Source: Marinimicrobium agarilyticum DSM 16975 (GTDB lineage: Bacteria; Pseudomonadota; Gammaproteobacteria; Pseudomonadales; Cellvibrionaceae). From it: a stretch of DNA of 64,000 nucleotides. The notes under the pieces are model-generated. The model had not been told where the DNA came from, did not search any database, and saw nothing but the letters and a program-made list of their open reading frames with translations. Each line of letters starts with the position of its first letter. The stretch's first letter is position 1. A program made the position numbers and the translations under genes. The stretch is taken from assembly GCF_000423345.1 (NCBI RefSeq), contig NZ_KE384008.1, positions 1 to 64,000 of the forward strand, read 5' to 3'. Below are positions 1-8,278 of this stretch, piece by piece.

Positions 1-8
1 GCGGCGTT

Positions 9-24
9 GAGGCCGTAGAAAAAC
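9..24 (+). repeat. Left terminal inverted repeat of the IS
   Basis: GAGGCCGTAGAAAAAC pairs with the complement of 1767-1782 with one mismatch (C versus T at the sixth base). It lies 58 bp before the transposase start. Confidence 0.75.
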
Positions 25-81
25 TCCAAAAATAAGGCACTTTTTGCTAAAATTCAGGCATCGTTTAAAGGATGCGACGCC

Positions 82-1638
82 ATGCCAAACTTCAAGAAAT
101 ACGACTACAGCCAGAGCGCCATGGTCGTCATCGATTTTGAGGAACAGTTGCAGCCGGGAACCTTCGAGTTCACGCTGCACAGGCTGATCGATGACCATAT
201 TGACCTGTCGGCATTCCACGAAAAGTACAAGAACGACGCTGGCGGCCGCTCGGCCTACGACCCAGCGATCCTCCTAAAGATCATTCTTTATGCCTACGCC
301 AAAGGCATTACCTCCAGCCGTGAAATCCAGTGGCAGTGCGAACACAACATCATCTTCAAGGCCCTCTCCTGCGACTCGGTTCCCCACTTCACCAGTATCG
401 CCAGCTTTGTCAGTAGCTACCCAGACGCCATTGAATCGGTATTTGAGCAAGTGCTTCTGGTCTGTGACCAACAGGGCTTGCTCGGCAATGAGTTGTTTGC
501 CATTGATGGCTGCAAGATGTCCTCCAATGCCGCCAAAGAGCACTCCGGCACATTAGAAGAGTTGAGTCAGAAACGCGATAAAATCAAACGGAAGATCCGC
601 TCGTGTCTCAAGGAGCACAGGAACCTTGACGGTCGCAAACCCACTGAGCGGGATCGCAAGCGTCAGTTGCAGAAGGCCTCGGATACCCTGAGTAAAGAAT
701 TTGATCGGATCGACCAGTTCCTAAAGACGGCAACCCCACGGATGGGGCAGGGTAAGCGACCCAAAGAGGTTAAAAGCAACATTACCGATAACGAGTCGGC
801 GAAAATGACCACCAGCAAAGGCACCATCCAGGGTTATAACGGTGTCGCAACGGTGGATAAGAAACATCAGATTATCGTGGATGCCCAAGCCTTCGGTGAA
901 GGCCAGGAGCACCATACGTTGAAGCCGGTGCTGACCAGTATCGAAAATCGTTACCGGAAAGTCGGCATTCACCCTGGCATTCTAAAGTCCGGCGTGATTG
1001 TTACAGCTGACACTGGTTTTTCCAACGGCGCCAATGACGCGTATCTAAAAGACGAAGGTATCAATGCCTACATTCCGGACAACCGGTTTCGGTCCAGGGA
1101 CAAGATATTCGGTCATCAGAAAGAAAAGTATGGCAAGCGTCATCAAGATACCGTAAAAGGGATCAAGCCTGTCATTCCCTCCTCAGAGTTTACCTTTAAC
1201 CTTAAAAGGAAGACGTGCAAGTGCCCTGAAGGAAAAAGGATGTGGCTCAAGCATGAGTACCGACAAGGGCCCGGTCGAATCCAGCTGCACTTCGAAGGAA
1301 AGCTAACCGACTGCCGCCGCTGTCCTCGCAAGAACGAATGCATGCGCAACCCATCCTCCGCCGATACCCGAGAGGGTCATGGTCGTCAGGTATCAAAAAC
1401 CTTCTCAATACACGCCAATGCAACAGATTGGATGAAGTGTCGAGTGGATAGCAAGCAAGGCAAAGCGATTTACGGTCACCGCATGTCGGTGGTGGAGCCG
1501 GTATTCGGCAATATCGGTACCAATAAAGGTCTCAATCGATTCTCCTTGCGAGGAAAGCACAAGGTGCAAGGCCAATGGCAGTTGTACTGTTTAGTGCATA
1601 ACATCGAGAAGTTAGCCAATTATGGCGCTGTGGCGTGA
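82..1638 (+). CDS. IS1182-family DDE transposase
   Basis: A 518-residue protein of typical length for IS1182-family transposases, which cut and paste the element by DDE chemistry. The N-terminal third resembles the DUF772-type region (DPAILLKIILYAYAKG, residues about 61-76). A central FAIDGCKMSSNAAK segment carries the first catalytic Asp. A Cys cluster (CKCPEGKRM, then CRRCPRKNEC) and a C-terminal segment with VVEPVFGNI, where the catalytic Glu is expected, follow. No frameshift or internal stop is seen, so the element may still be mobile. The ATG lies 58 bp inside the left inverted repeat, preceded by AAAGGATG as a weak ribosome site. It is the only gene of the element. Confidence 0.92.
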   Translation: MPNFKKYDYSQSAMVVIDFEEQLQPGTFEFTLHRLIDDHIDLSAFHEKYKNDAGGRSAYDPAILLKIILYAYAKGITSSREIQWQCEHNIIFKALSCDSVPHFTSIASFVSSYPDAIESVFEQVLLVCDQQGLLGNELFAIDGCKMSSNAAKEHSGTLEELSQKRDKIKRKIRSCLKEHRNLDGRKPTERDRKRQLQKASDTLSKEFDRIDQFLKTATPRMGQGKRPKEVKSNITDNESAKMTTSKGTIQGYNGVATVDKKHQIIVDAQAFGEGQEHHTLKPVLTSIENRYRKVGIHPGILKSGVIVTADTGFSNGANDAYLKDEGINAYIPDNRFRSRDKIFGHQKEKYGKRHQDTVKGIKPVIPSSEFTFNLKRKTCKCPEGKRMWLKHEYRQGPGRIQLHFEGKLTDCRRCPRKNECMRNPSSADTREGHGRQVSKTFSIHANATDWMKCRVDSKQGKAIYGHRMSVVEPVFGNIGTNKGLNRFSLRGKHKVQGQWQLYCLVHNIEKLANYGAVA

Positions 1639-1766
1639 TCCACAGGCTTATCCACACTCGGATGGACTCAACTGTCTATAATGGATGATTATGTTAACCG
1701 AATCTGGTTAAATGTTAGCCAGACATAAATTGAGAAGGGGCGTAAAGGCGACGATTTCCGTAAATC

Positions 1767-1782
1767 GTTTTTCTACAGCCTC
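1767..1782 (-). repeat. Right terminal inverted repeat of the IS
   Basis: On the minus strand it reads GAGGCTGTAGAAAAAC, matching the left end at 15 of 16 positions. It is followed directly by GTTATGTCT, which looks like an integron core site. Confidence 0.75.
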
Positions 1783-1791
1783 GTTATGTCT
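1783..1791 (+). other. Candidate integron attC core (R') split by the IS
   Basis: GTTATGTCT lies directly right of the IS. If the IS and one copy of GTT are removed, the flanks join as GCGGCGTTATGTCT, which resembles the 3' end of an integron attC site (GGC followed by GTTRRRY; the fifth core base here is T instead of a purine). A ribosome site and ATG follow within 12 bases, as is usual in gene cassettes. This is inference from a short motif. Confidence 0.35.
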
Positions 1792-1802
1792 TCGGAGTAA
1801 AT

Positions 1803-2270
1803 ATGAAATATTTTCTAACCTTTCTTTTGTTTTTCTTCATGGCGTCGACTGCCGGCGCGGAGACGTTGTCAGAGAGTGAGATAATTAGCTTCATCGAAAC
1901 GGTAGATTCATCCTTCAAAAATAGAGATCCCGAGGCGCTCGCTTCTTCCTTATCTGACAGCGCGAAGCTGAAAGGAACCACGACTGTGTCAGGAAGCCAA
2001 TCGGAGTATTCTGCCAATAAAGAACAGTATGTTTCATCCGTAGTGGCGGCATGGAACAACTATAAAAATTATGAATACACTAAAGAGCAATCAACAATCA
2101 CTAATATTTCAAAAAGCAGCGCGGTTGTTGACGAAGTGGTAGTCGAAACTTTTGAAATTGGTGGTGATAGTTATGAAGTCAGGAGTGAGAACAAGGTTTT
2201 TATAGAAAAAGACCAAAAGACACTAAAAGCTATCAAAATTATCACCAATTCAACTGTCACAAAGACATAA
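1803..2270 (+). CDS. Small secreted protein, possibly NTF2-like; likely integron cassette gene
   Basis: 155 residues with a clear Sec signal peptide (hydrophobic residues 4-17, cleavage after AGA at about 19). The mature part has alternating helix and beta-rich stretches (SFIETVDSSFKNRDPEALAS, then VVDEVVVETFEI and YEVRSENKVFI) in the order seen in NTF2-like periplasmic proteins, but no catalytic motif is visible and I do not recognise the family. GGAG five bases before ATG supports the start. It begins 21 bp after the IS, is A+T-rich compared with the sugar genes, and its stop codon sits in AGACATAAC, the exact inverse of GTTATGTCT upstream. That bracketing suggests a captured gene cassette. 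Confidence 0.75.
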   Translation: MKYFLTFLLFFFMASTAGAETLSESEIISFIETVDSSFKNRDPEALASSLSDSAKLKGTTTVSGSQSEYSANKEQYVSSVVAAWNNYKNYEYTKEQSTITNISKSSAVVDEVVVETFEIGGDSYEVRSENKVFIEKDQKTLKAIKIITNSTVTKT

Positions 2271-2271
2271 C
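2263..2271 (+). other. Candidate attC R'' arm at the cassette 3' end, truncated site
   Basis: AGACATAAC overlaps the stop codon of the upstream gene and is the perfect 9-bp inverse complement of 1783-1791. In integron cassettes the inverse core of attC commonly overlaps or follows the stop codon. The rest of the expected attC is not seen; an IS110 fragment starts about 40 bp downstream and may have destroyed it. Confidence 0.3.
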
Positions 2272-2312
2272 CAGCGACTGTGATCCTAGGGCAACCCCTG
2301 CAGACTAAAATT

Positions 2313-2628
<316 letters not shown>

Positions 2629-3044
2629 TGATGCCGATGAGTCGCTCGTTGTTTCTGGCTTTAGCGTTGGTAGTTGTATTCATGGCCTACGCTTGCTAAA
2701 TTCGGACTTGATACCGAGTGCGGTCGAGCCCGTTCTACTGTTCGAGTTAAAGTTGGAGTCAGCATGGCGCTCAGGCTGGTTAACGGGCTAGACACTGTCT
2801 GCGCGAGCGCAAGCATCGAGCGGTTATACTTAAAACCTGCAGAAAAAGGTTTCGGTCTCACTATATCGCTTGGGTAAAGCGGTGAAAATTAAGAGAACTT
2901 CCATAGCGAGCGAACGCTATATATTTCTTTTTCTTTCTAAGAATTGCTCAAGAGATAATAATATCCCGATTTATTGAGCGTCTTTCGAAAACTGTTCTTG
3001 GATATTCTGGAAAGGTAATATTTACAATCAACGGAGGATTTTCA
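2629..3044. other. Gene-free stretch between the IS fragment and the next gene
   Basis: About 415 bp with no convincing gene. Short open frames lack ribosome sites and recognisable features. The last 150 bp are strongly A+T-rich and probably contain the promoter of the gene starting at 3045, with ACGGAGGA as its ribosome site. Confidence 0.5.
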
Positions 3045-3464
3045 GTGCTTAAATTTCTTTATTTTTTTATTTCTGTTGCTTTGTCTTCTCATGCTATGGC
3101 TTTCGAAATAGAACAAATTGAAAGTTTACATGAAAGTCAGATTGAATTCTTGGAGGGAAGGGTTCTGGAGCTGGATGCTTGTGTTAGATACTTCCGGTCT
3201 AGCAGTAGTGATGCAAAACTTGTTCCTATATGTTCGATATTTTCAAGGTTAAATACAGAAGAGGAAAAGGTTAATTCAGAGCGTAGGTGGAATGCTTTGA
3301 ATCAAGCATATTCAAGCTACATAACGTTAGTCGAGGAAGGCAGTATATCAGCGGCGAAAGCTAAAATAATTGAAAGACAAAGGAATAGGATTGCAGATCT
3401 GCTTGATGCTTCTGCGGATAGAGTGGAGGAATTTTTAGAGCTGTATGAAAGGTATAAAAATTAA
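3045..3464 (+). CDS. Small secreted helical protein, unknown function
   Basis: 139 residues starting at GTG, with a strong ribosome site (GGAGGA) eight bases upstream. A Sec signal peptide covers about residues 1-19 (hydrophobic FLYFFISVALSS, cleavage after AMA). The mature part is almost all charged helix (EEEKVNSERRWNALNQ, KAKIIERQRNRIADLLD, VEEFLELYERYK) and carries two cysteines (in LDACVRYF and VPICSIF) that could form a disulphide. Such composition suggests a periplasmic helical bundle. I do not recognise a family. It is A+T-rich like its neighbours and may share a transcript with the hydrolase gene 61 bp downstream. Confidence 0.7.
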   Translation: MLKFLYFFISVALSSHAMAFEIEQIESLHESQIEFLEGRVLELDACVRYFRSSSSDAKLVPICSIFSRLNTEEEKVNSERRWNALNQAYSSYITLVEEGSISAAKAKIIERQRNRIADLLDASADRVEEFLELYERYKN

Positions 3465-3525
3465 ATGAATCATGTCTTTTGACCAGTCCGTTAAGGTGTT
3501 TAAAGTTCAGTGCATTGGGTGGATT

Positions 3526-4377
3526 ATGCGTAAGTTTTTGATTTTTATTTTGCTGTGCCTGTCGTTACCTGTAAACGCAGATGTTATCCACGAAATGGAT
3601 CGTGAGGGTGATCACTTTGTGTACGTTCCCGATGAAACGCCAAAACACATTCTCGTAATTTCCCACGGTATGCTGTCAAAGGGCGAGGCCGCTTCCGATG
3701 TTGCCAATAGATACATCTCTCGTTGGGTCAAATATGCTGAAAAATATGAATTGTTGTTGATTGCGCCTGTCTTCGATACGCCACGCTTTGGTAATCTGGG
3801 CGGAGGCTATGGCGGGTATAGAAACCTGTTTGGGAAATACATTGCTGCTGATGAATTCGTTAATAAACTTGTAAATCGTTATTCGGTTAGAACGACCTCA
3901 GGTAGTAAGCGGTTTTATTTGTATGGTCACTCTGCCGGAGGGCAGTTTGTGAATAGGTACGTTGTTACTCACCCAGACAACATAATACATGCTGTTGTCA
4001 GCGCTGCTGGTCGCTACAGTTATCCGACCAAATCCAGCAAATGGCCTTACGGAGCTGGCAACCTCTTTAAAGCTATAACGTGGAAAGACGGTAGTAGAAG
4101 TCGTGTTGCTATCACTAGATCTCTCAGAAACTATGCGTTAGCTGCTGGGAAAGTTTCAATCGTTATCGGAAGTGAAGACACGAAGAGGCAGCCTAAAAGA
4201 CCTGCGCACAGCGGCAATACCCGCATAGAAATAGCGAACAGTTGGGCGCGGGAAATGAACCGTAACTCAAAACGTTACGGGCTTGAGGGGGCTGTCAATG
4301 TCAACGTCATAAAAGGAATTGGTCATAGCTCCTCAGCGCTAACCCCATATTGTGCGAATGTTTTATTTGGCGGTTAG
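3526..4377 (+). CDS. Secreted alpha/beta-hydrolase (PHB depolymerase/esterase-like)
   Basis: 283 residues from the ATG at 3526; an in-frame ATG at 3472 would put 18 polar residues before the signal peptide and lacks a ribosome site. The signal peptide (MRKFLIFILLCLSLPVNA) is followed by an alpha/beta-hydrolase core: oxyanion strand ILVISHGM, nucleophile elbow GHSAGG with Ser136, a possible acid strand (VIGSEDT) and the terminal His in IKGIGHSS. The layout resembles secreted esterases and polyhydroxybutyrate depolymerase-like proteins. It is probably periplasmic or exported; the substrate cannot be told. It sits in the A+T-rich accessory patch, not obviously linked to the pectin genes. Confidence 0.8.
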   Translation: MRKFLIFILLCLSLPVNADVIHEMDREGDHFVYVPDETPKHILVISHGMLSKGEAASDVANRYISRWVKYAEKYELLLIAPVFDTPRFGNLGGGYGGYRNLFGKYIAADEFVNKLVNRYSVRTTSGSKRFYLYGHSAGGQFVNRYVVTHPDNIIHAVVSAAGRYSYPTKSSKWPYGAGNLFKAITWKDGSRSRVAITRSLRNYALAAGKVSIVIGSEDTKRQPKRPAHSGNTRIEIANSWAREMNRNSKRYGLEGAVNVNVIKGIGHSSSALTPYCANVLFGG

Positions 4378-4412
4378 GAGGTATGACAAGTTGCTGAATG
4401 GTTGGGCCGCTT

Positions 4413-5210
4413 TTACTCGGCGCGCTTAACATCCACCAGAATAACCTGAATGTTCTCGCTTTCGAAGTACTTGACCAGCGCCGGGTCGGCCTCGCTGTCG
4501 GTGATCAATACATCGACTTCGGTAAGCGGGCAAAGGATGAAGTTGCTGCGCTTGCCGAGCTTGGTACTGTCGGCGAGTACAATCAACTGGTCTGCCTGCT
4601 TTTTCAATTTTTGCTCGGTCTGAATCAGCAGCGGGTCGGACTCCATGACTCCGAACTTGCCGATGCCCGGCGTTCCCATAAACATCTTGCTGGCTTGGTA
4701 ATACTGGATGGTGTCGTTTTCAAAGGCGCTGAGAATAATGCCCTGCTTTCGATACAGTTCACCGCCGGGCAATGTGATCTGGTTGTCGCTGGTTTCGGCC
4801 AGCTCTTGGGCCAGGACGAAAGAGTTGGTCAATACATTCAGGTGACGCTCGGAAAGGAACTCTCGCATCATATAGGTGGAGCTGCCACCGTTGATGATGA
4901 CGAACTCACCGTCTTCGCAGAGCTTGACCGCTTCTTTGGCAATCAGGCGCTTGATGTCGGCCCGTTGTTCTTTGGCGGCGAGAAACGCCGTGCCGGACAG
5001 GTGCGGGCGGCGCGCCCGCTTTTCCGAACCGTGAAGGACTTCGGCCCCGCCGCGGATTTTCCGCAGCTGCTCGTGTTTGGACAGTTTGGTAATGTCCCGG
5101 CGGATGGTCGCCTCCGAGGCATTCAACTGGGTCGACAGGTCGTTCACGCTGGCGAACTGTTGTTCGTCGAGAATATCCAGAAGCAACTGGTGGCGTTGTT
5201 TTTCGAGCAT
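4413..5210 (-). CDS. DeoR-family transcriptional regulator, probable rhamnose/RG-I regulator
   Basis: 265 residues from ATG at 5210; the longer frame from 5258 adds 16 unlikely residues. The N-terminal winged helix-turn-helix (LLLDILDEQQFASVNDLS, then NASEATIRRDITKL, residues about 8-45) is the DeoR signature. The C-terminal sugar-phosphate sensor domain has NGGSSTYMM, VLTNSF, LPGGELY and VLADSTKLGK, as in the DeoRC fold. Such proteins usually repress until a phosphorylated sugar intermediate binds. It lies last in the rhamnose operon after tpiA, with its own 157-bp upstream gap that carries 10-bp-phased repeats, so self-control is likely. Rhamnulose phosphate as effector is an inference. Confidence 0.9.
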   Translation of the reverse strand: MLEKQRHQLLLDILDEQQFASVNDLSTQLNASEATIRRDITKLSKHEQLRKIRGGAEVLHGSEKRARRPHLSGTAFLAAKEQRADIKRLIAKEAVKLCEDGEFVIINGGSSTYMMREFLSERHLNVLTNSFVLAQELAETSDNQITLPGGELYRKQGIILSAFENDTIQYYQASKMFMGTPGIGKFGVMESDPLLIQTEQKLKKQADQLIVLADSTKLGKRSNFILCPLTEVDVLITDSEADPALVKYFESENIQVILVDVKRAE

Positions 5211-5248
5211 AGGGGTCGGGTCGCTGTAAGTCCAATCATTGAACGTAA

Positions 5249-5331
5249 ATTTGATCAAAATTTATCATACCGGGTCGGCCTTAGCAAGCAAAACCGGTCT
5301 TAAATAATCATATAAACGGTCAAATGATCGT
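5249..5331 (-). promoter_or_regulatory. Two clusters of 10-bp-phased repeats before the DeoR gene
   Basis: Read on the minus strand, 5268-5249 gives ATGATAAATT directly followed by TTGATCAAAT. 5331-5302 gives ACGATCATTT, one degenerate unit, then ATGATTATTT, all in a 10-bp register. The same unit type recurs before other genes in the window. The position 39-121 bp before the regulator start suggests autoregulation. Confidence 0.5.
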
Positions 5332-5367
5332 ACCGAAAGTGCAAAGGTCAGGGTTTTTCCGACCCCA

Positions 5368-6180
5368 CTAAAGGCTTTTCCTGGCAAAAGCCAAGGGCTC
5401 TGCAAGTTGGGCGGTTTGGTTGGCAGACCGGGCAATGTCGATAAAGGATCCGGCGTTGAGGGAGGCACCACCAATCAGGCCACCGTCGACGCCTTCAAGG
5501 GCAAAGATGTCCGCACTGTTTTCCGCCTTGACGCTGCCACCGTACAGTACGTGGACGCTGGCCTCCGGTATCTGGTGCTTTCCCAACCACTCGAAAATGG
5601 CGCCGTGCACCGCTTCAATGTCTGAAGGGGAGGCGGTGCGTCCGGTACCGATGGCCCAAATGGGTTCGTAGGCGATCACTCCTGCGTGGAAGCCTTCGGG
5701 ACCGCACAGCTCAAAGACCGCTTGTAGCTGTTGGGTAATCACCTGAGTGGTTTCGTTGTTATCCCGTTCGGTTTGGCTTTCTCCCACACAGAGCACCGGC
5801 GTCAATCCGGCGTGTTTGGCCAGCCGGAATTTACGGGCCACGTCCCCGTCCGTTTCTGCCAGCCGCGCGCGGCGCTCTGAATGCCCCACCAGAACATAGC
5901 GGCATTGCAGCTCCTTGAGCATGGCGGCACTGGTTTCCCCGGTATAGGCCCCGACACACTCGGAGCTGACGTCCTGCGCCCCGAGGGCGATCTGGGCCGG
6001 TAATATTTGACGCAAGCTCTGCAGGTAGGGAAAGGGCGGGCAAACGCCCAGAGTCACGTGGTGAACCGGTTGTTTTTCCAACTGATGCCGGGCCCGGGTG
6101 ACCCAGCCGAGGTTATCGGCGAGGCTCCCGTTCATTTTCCAGTTGCCGAGAATCAGAGGTGTCTTGGAGGAGGTCTGCAT
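5368..6180 (-). CDS. tpiA: Triosephosphate isomerase
   Basis: 270 residues from ATG at 6180 (the open frame extends upstream into lutC, which is not real). It interconverts dihydroxyacetone phosphate and glyceraldehyde 3-phosphate as a cytoplasmic TIM barrel. GNWKMNGS carries the catalytic Lys, GHSERR the catalytic His, and YEPIWAIGTG the catalytic Glu and flexible loop; LYGGSVK and GLIGGASL form the phosphate site. It starts 11 bp after lutC and closes the rhamnose operon. Its likely job is to process DHAP released by the aldolase domain, so this may be a dedicated second copy besides a housekeeping one elsewhere. Confidence 0.95.
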   Translation of the reverse strand: MQTSSKTPLILGNWKMNGSLADNLGWVTRARHQLEKQPVHHVTLGVCPPFPYLQSLRQILPAQIALGAQDVSSECVGAYTGETSAAMLKELQCRYVLVGHSERRARLAETDGDVARKFRLAKHAGLTPVLCVGESQTERDNNETTQVITQQLQAVFELCGPEGFHAGVIAYEPIWAIGTGRTASPSDIEAVHGAIFEWLGKHQIPEASVHVLYGGSVKAENSADIFALEGVDGGLIGGASLNAGSFIDIARSANQTAQLAEPLAFARKSL

Positions 6181-6191
6181 CGCTTTTGCCT

Positions 6192-6845
6192 TTATTGTTC
6201 GTCGATCAGGAGGTAGTCGGCTTCCCGGGGCCCGTGTGCGCCGATCTGAATTTGCTGTTCGATATCCGCCGTGCGCGAGGGCCCGGTAATCCAGTTGACG
6301 GTGCGGGGAAGGGCGCCCCTGGCCTTCAGTCTTTGCCAGGCCTCCTCCTGATAGCCGACAATATCCCGCCGGGCGATCACCACGACCAGCCGCTCCACCA
6401 GGAATAAAAGACCGCTGGGGCATTCATCACTCAGGGACATGACGGTCCCGGTTTCGGCGATGCCGGTATGGGCCTGAACCACGCCCCAGCTTCCGGCCGC
6501 CGCCGGCGTTTCCGCTGTCGTGTTCAACCCACTCCAGTCCAGCGACCGGCCGATGATGGCCGGGGAGAGGTGAAAGTTGGCGTCGGTCGTCGCGTCCCGG
6601 ACGTTATCTCGCAACCATTGAGTGACTTGCGTCATGCTCTCAAGCTCCGCGACCCGGGCACCATTGCGACCCGCTTCCGCCGTAAAAGTGGCTACCGGAT
6701 CGGTCAGTCCCATTTCTGGCTGTACAGGAGCCCCCGTCTGCTGGTGGGAGAGCGCCTGGAAGGTCGCCTCGATGGTGTCGGCGTCATAGTGACCACCGGT
6801 GCTTCGTCCGATACGATCGAGAATTCGGCTACGGCTGTCAGTCAT
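6192..6845 (-). CDS. lutC: Lactate utilization protein C (LUD domain)
   Basis: 217 residues, usual length for LutC. The LUD (DUF162) domain covers most of the protein, with the late signature GIAETGTVMSLSDECPS near residues 130-147 and a C-terminal GPSRTADIEQQIQIGAHGP segment. With LutA and LutB it forms the iron-sulphur complex that oxidises L-lactate to pyruvate. Its start overlaps the end of lutB by 8 bp and tpiA follows 11 bp later, so translation is probably coupled. In this operon it should take the lactate formed by the aldolase-dehydrogenase fusion. Confidence 0.93.
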   Translation of the reverse strand: MTDSRSRILDRIGRSTGGHYDADTIEATFQALSHQQTGAPVQPEMGLTDPVATFTAEAGRNGARVAELESMTQVTQWLRDNVRDATTDANFHLSPAIIGRSLDWSGLNTTAETPAAAGSWGVVQAHTGIAETGTVMSLSDECPSGLLFLVERLVVVIARRDIVGYQEEAWQRLKARGALPRTVNWITGPSRTADIEQQIQIGAHGPREADYLLIDEQ

Positions 6846-8277
6846 GATTCGTCCCCTTGTGCCGTTGCTGCCATTGCGACTGAAAACTGCCGTTGTCCGG
6901 CGCGGGGAAGTCCCTGTGTCGACTCCATCCTGACATCAGGGGCAAAGTCCGGAAGCGGGATTTCCGGCCTCGGATCATCGACACCAGTTTCAGACTGAAG
7001 TGGGTGAGTCGTCGATACAGCACCGGGTGACGGCTCAGCCGGCAGAATAATTTGACGGCCAGTGTGGATACACTGGCATGTTTGGCTTCGCGCTGTTCCC
7101 GGTCACGCAGCTTGCGCATCAGGCCGGGCAGGGGAATACGCACCGGACACACTGACTCACACCGGCCGCAAAAGGTACTGGCGTTCGGCAACTGGTTGTC
7201 CTGCTCCTCATGTCTGAGTAAAGGCGTCAGCACGGCGCCCATCGGGCCCGGGTAAACGCTGTTGTAGCTGTGCCCGCCCACAGCCTGATAGACCGGGCAG
7301 TGGTTCATGCAGGCGCCGCAGCGGATGCAGTGCAGCATTTCTTCGTACTCGCTACCCAGCAGCTCGGAGCGGCGGTTGTCGAGCAGTACGATATGAAACT
7401 GCTCCGGTCCGTCCTTGTCACGCTCCGAGCGTGCGCCGGTAAAAAAGGACGTGTACGTGGTAATGTCCTGTCCGGTGGCGCTGCGGCCCAGTACCCGCAA
7501 AATCGCACTGGCGTCTTCCCAGGTCGGGACGATTTTGTCGATGGAGGTGGTAATGATGTGGGTTCGCGGCAGCGTCGCGGTCAGGTCGCCATTACCTTCG
7601 TTGGTCACGATGGCGGCGGTCCCTGTTTCCGCGATCAGCATATTCGCGCCGGTGATGCCCACATCCGCTTGCAGGAAGCGATCGCGAATGACCGCTCGGG
7701 CCTCGTTCACAATATCCGCGACTTCGTCCAGGGCACGTTCGCCGAGCGCGTGATTGGCGCGGAACAGCGATTGTACCTGGGCCTTGGTCTTGTGCAGCGC
7801 CGGCGCCACGATATGGCTGGGCCGCTCGTGGGCCAATTGCAAGACGTACTCGCCCAGGTCGGTTTCCTGGGGTTCGACGCCCGCCGCTTCCAGCGCTTCG
7901 TTAAGGTCCACTTCCTCCCCCACCATGGACTTGCCCTTGGTGGCGGTCTTGGCGTTCTGTGCCTGGCAGAGTCCGATCACAATCTCACGCATCTGTTCCG
8001 GTGTTTCCGCCCAATGCACCTGGCCGCCGGCGTTTTGCACTTTTTTCTCGAAGTGAAGCAGATACAGGTCGAGGTGTTTCAGGGCGCGAACGCGCACCTG
8101 CCGCGCCTGATCGCGCAATTGTTCAAAATTGCCGATCCGCTCGATGGCCGCCTGGCGTTTGTACACAAAGCCCGAGCCCGCCTTTTCCAGCGCTTCTTGC
8201 AGGTGATTGTCTTCCAGCGCCGCGCGGGAGCGAATAATGAAATCCGGTTGGGGTTCCTGTGTCTGGACCTGACTCAT
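6838..8277 (-). CDS. lutB: Lactate utilization iron-sulphur protein LutB
   Basis: 479 residues from ATG at 8277; the longer frame to 8355 lies inside lutA and lacks a ribosome site, whereas GAGAGTGA precedes 8277. An N-terminal LUD domain (LIAETGTAAIVTNEGNGD) is followed by two ferredoxin-type cluster motifs, CIRCGACMNHCPVY and CGRCESVCPVRIP, which bind two [4Fe-4S] clusters. The C-terminal part (DUF3390-like) is about 100 residues. It is the electron-transfer core of the LutABC L-lactate oxidising complex. The gene follows lutA directly and overlaps lutC. Confidence 0.95.
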   Translation of the reverse strand: MSQVQTQEPQPDFIIRSRAALEDNHLQEALEKAGSGFVYKRQAAIERIGNFEQLRDQARQVRVRALKHLDLYLLHFEKKVQNAGGQVHWAETPEQMREIVIGLCQAQNAKTATKGKSMVGEEVDLNEALEAAGVEPQETDLGEYVLQLAHERPSHIVAPALHKTKAQVQSLFRANHALGERALDEVADIVNEARAVIRDRFLQADVGITGANMLIAETGTAAIVTNEGNGDLTATLPRTHIITTSIDKIVPTWEDASAILRVLGRSATGQDITTYTSFFTGARSERDKDGPEQFHIVLLDNRRSELLGSEYEEMLHCIRCGACMNHCPVYQAVGGHSYNSVYPGPMGAVLTPLLRHEEQDNQLPNASTFCGRCESVCPVRIPLPGLMRKLRDREQREAKHASVSTLAVKLFCRLSRHPVLYRRLTHFSLKLVSMIRGRKSRFRTLPLMSGWSRHRDFPAPDNGSFQSQWQQRHKGTNHD

Positions 8278-8278
8278 G

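Larger units (their letters stand above)
9..1782 (+). mobile_element. IS1182-like insertion sequence, apparently complete
   Basis: The element is bounded by 16-bp inverted repeats at 9-24 and 1767-1782 that match at 15 of 16 positions, and it contains one intact transposase gene. The trinucleotide GTT lies directly outside both ends (6-8 and 1783-1785), which fits a 3-bp target duplication, although only eight bases of left flank are visible. A hairpin at 1751-1768 (arms ACGATTT/AAATCGT) runs into a T tract just inside the right end and may stop transcription leaving the element. The family name comes from the protein; the exact ends are inferred from the repeats alone. Confidence 0.75.

Noticed and set aside
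1694-1711. Inverted repeat TTAACC/GGTTAA
   Set aside because: Short and inside the IS end; no T tract and no gene that would need it.
1721-1791. AGACATAA...TTATGTCT inverted repeat read as one complete attC site
   Set aside because: The left arm lies inside the IS and the site would include the IS terminal repeat; joining the IS flanks gives a better attC-like core, so only the right arm is kept.
2674-2877. 67-codon plus-strand frame
   Set aside because: No ribosome site, no homology that I recognise, and it lies in decayed DNA next to an IS fragment.
4398-5303. 301-codon open frame on the plus strand
   Set aside because: It is the antisense shadow of the DeoR-type regulator, whose helix-turn-helix and sensor motifs are clear on the minus strand.
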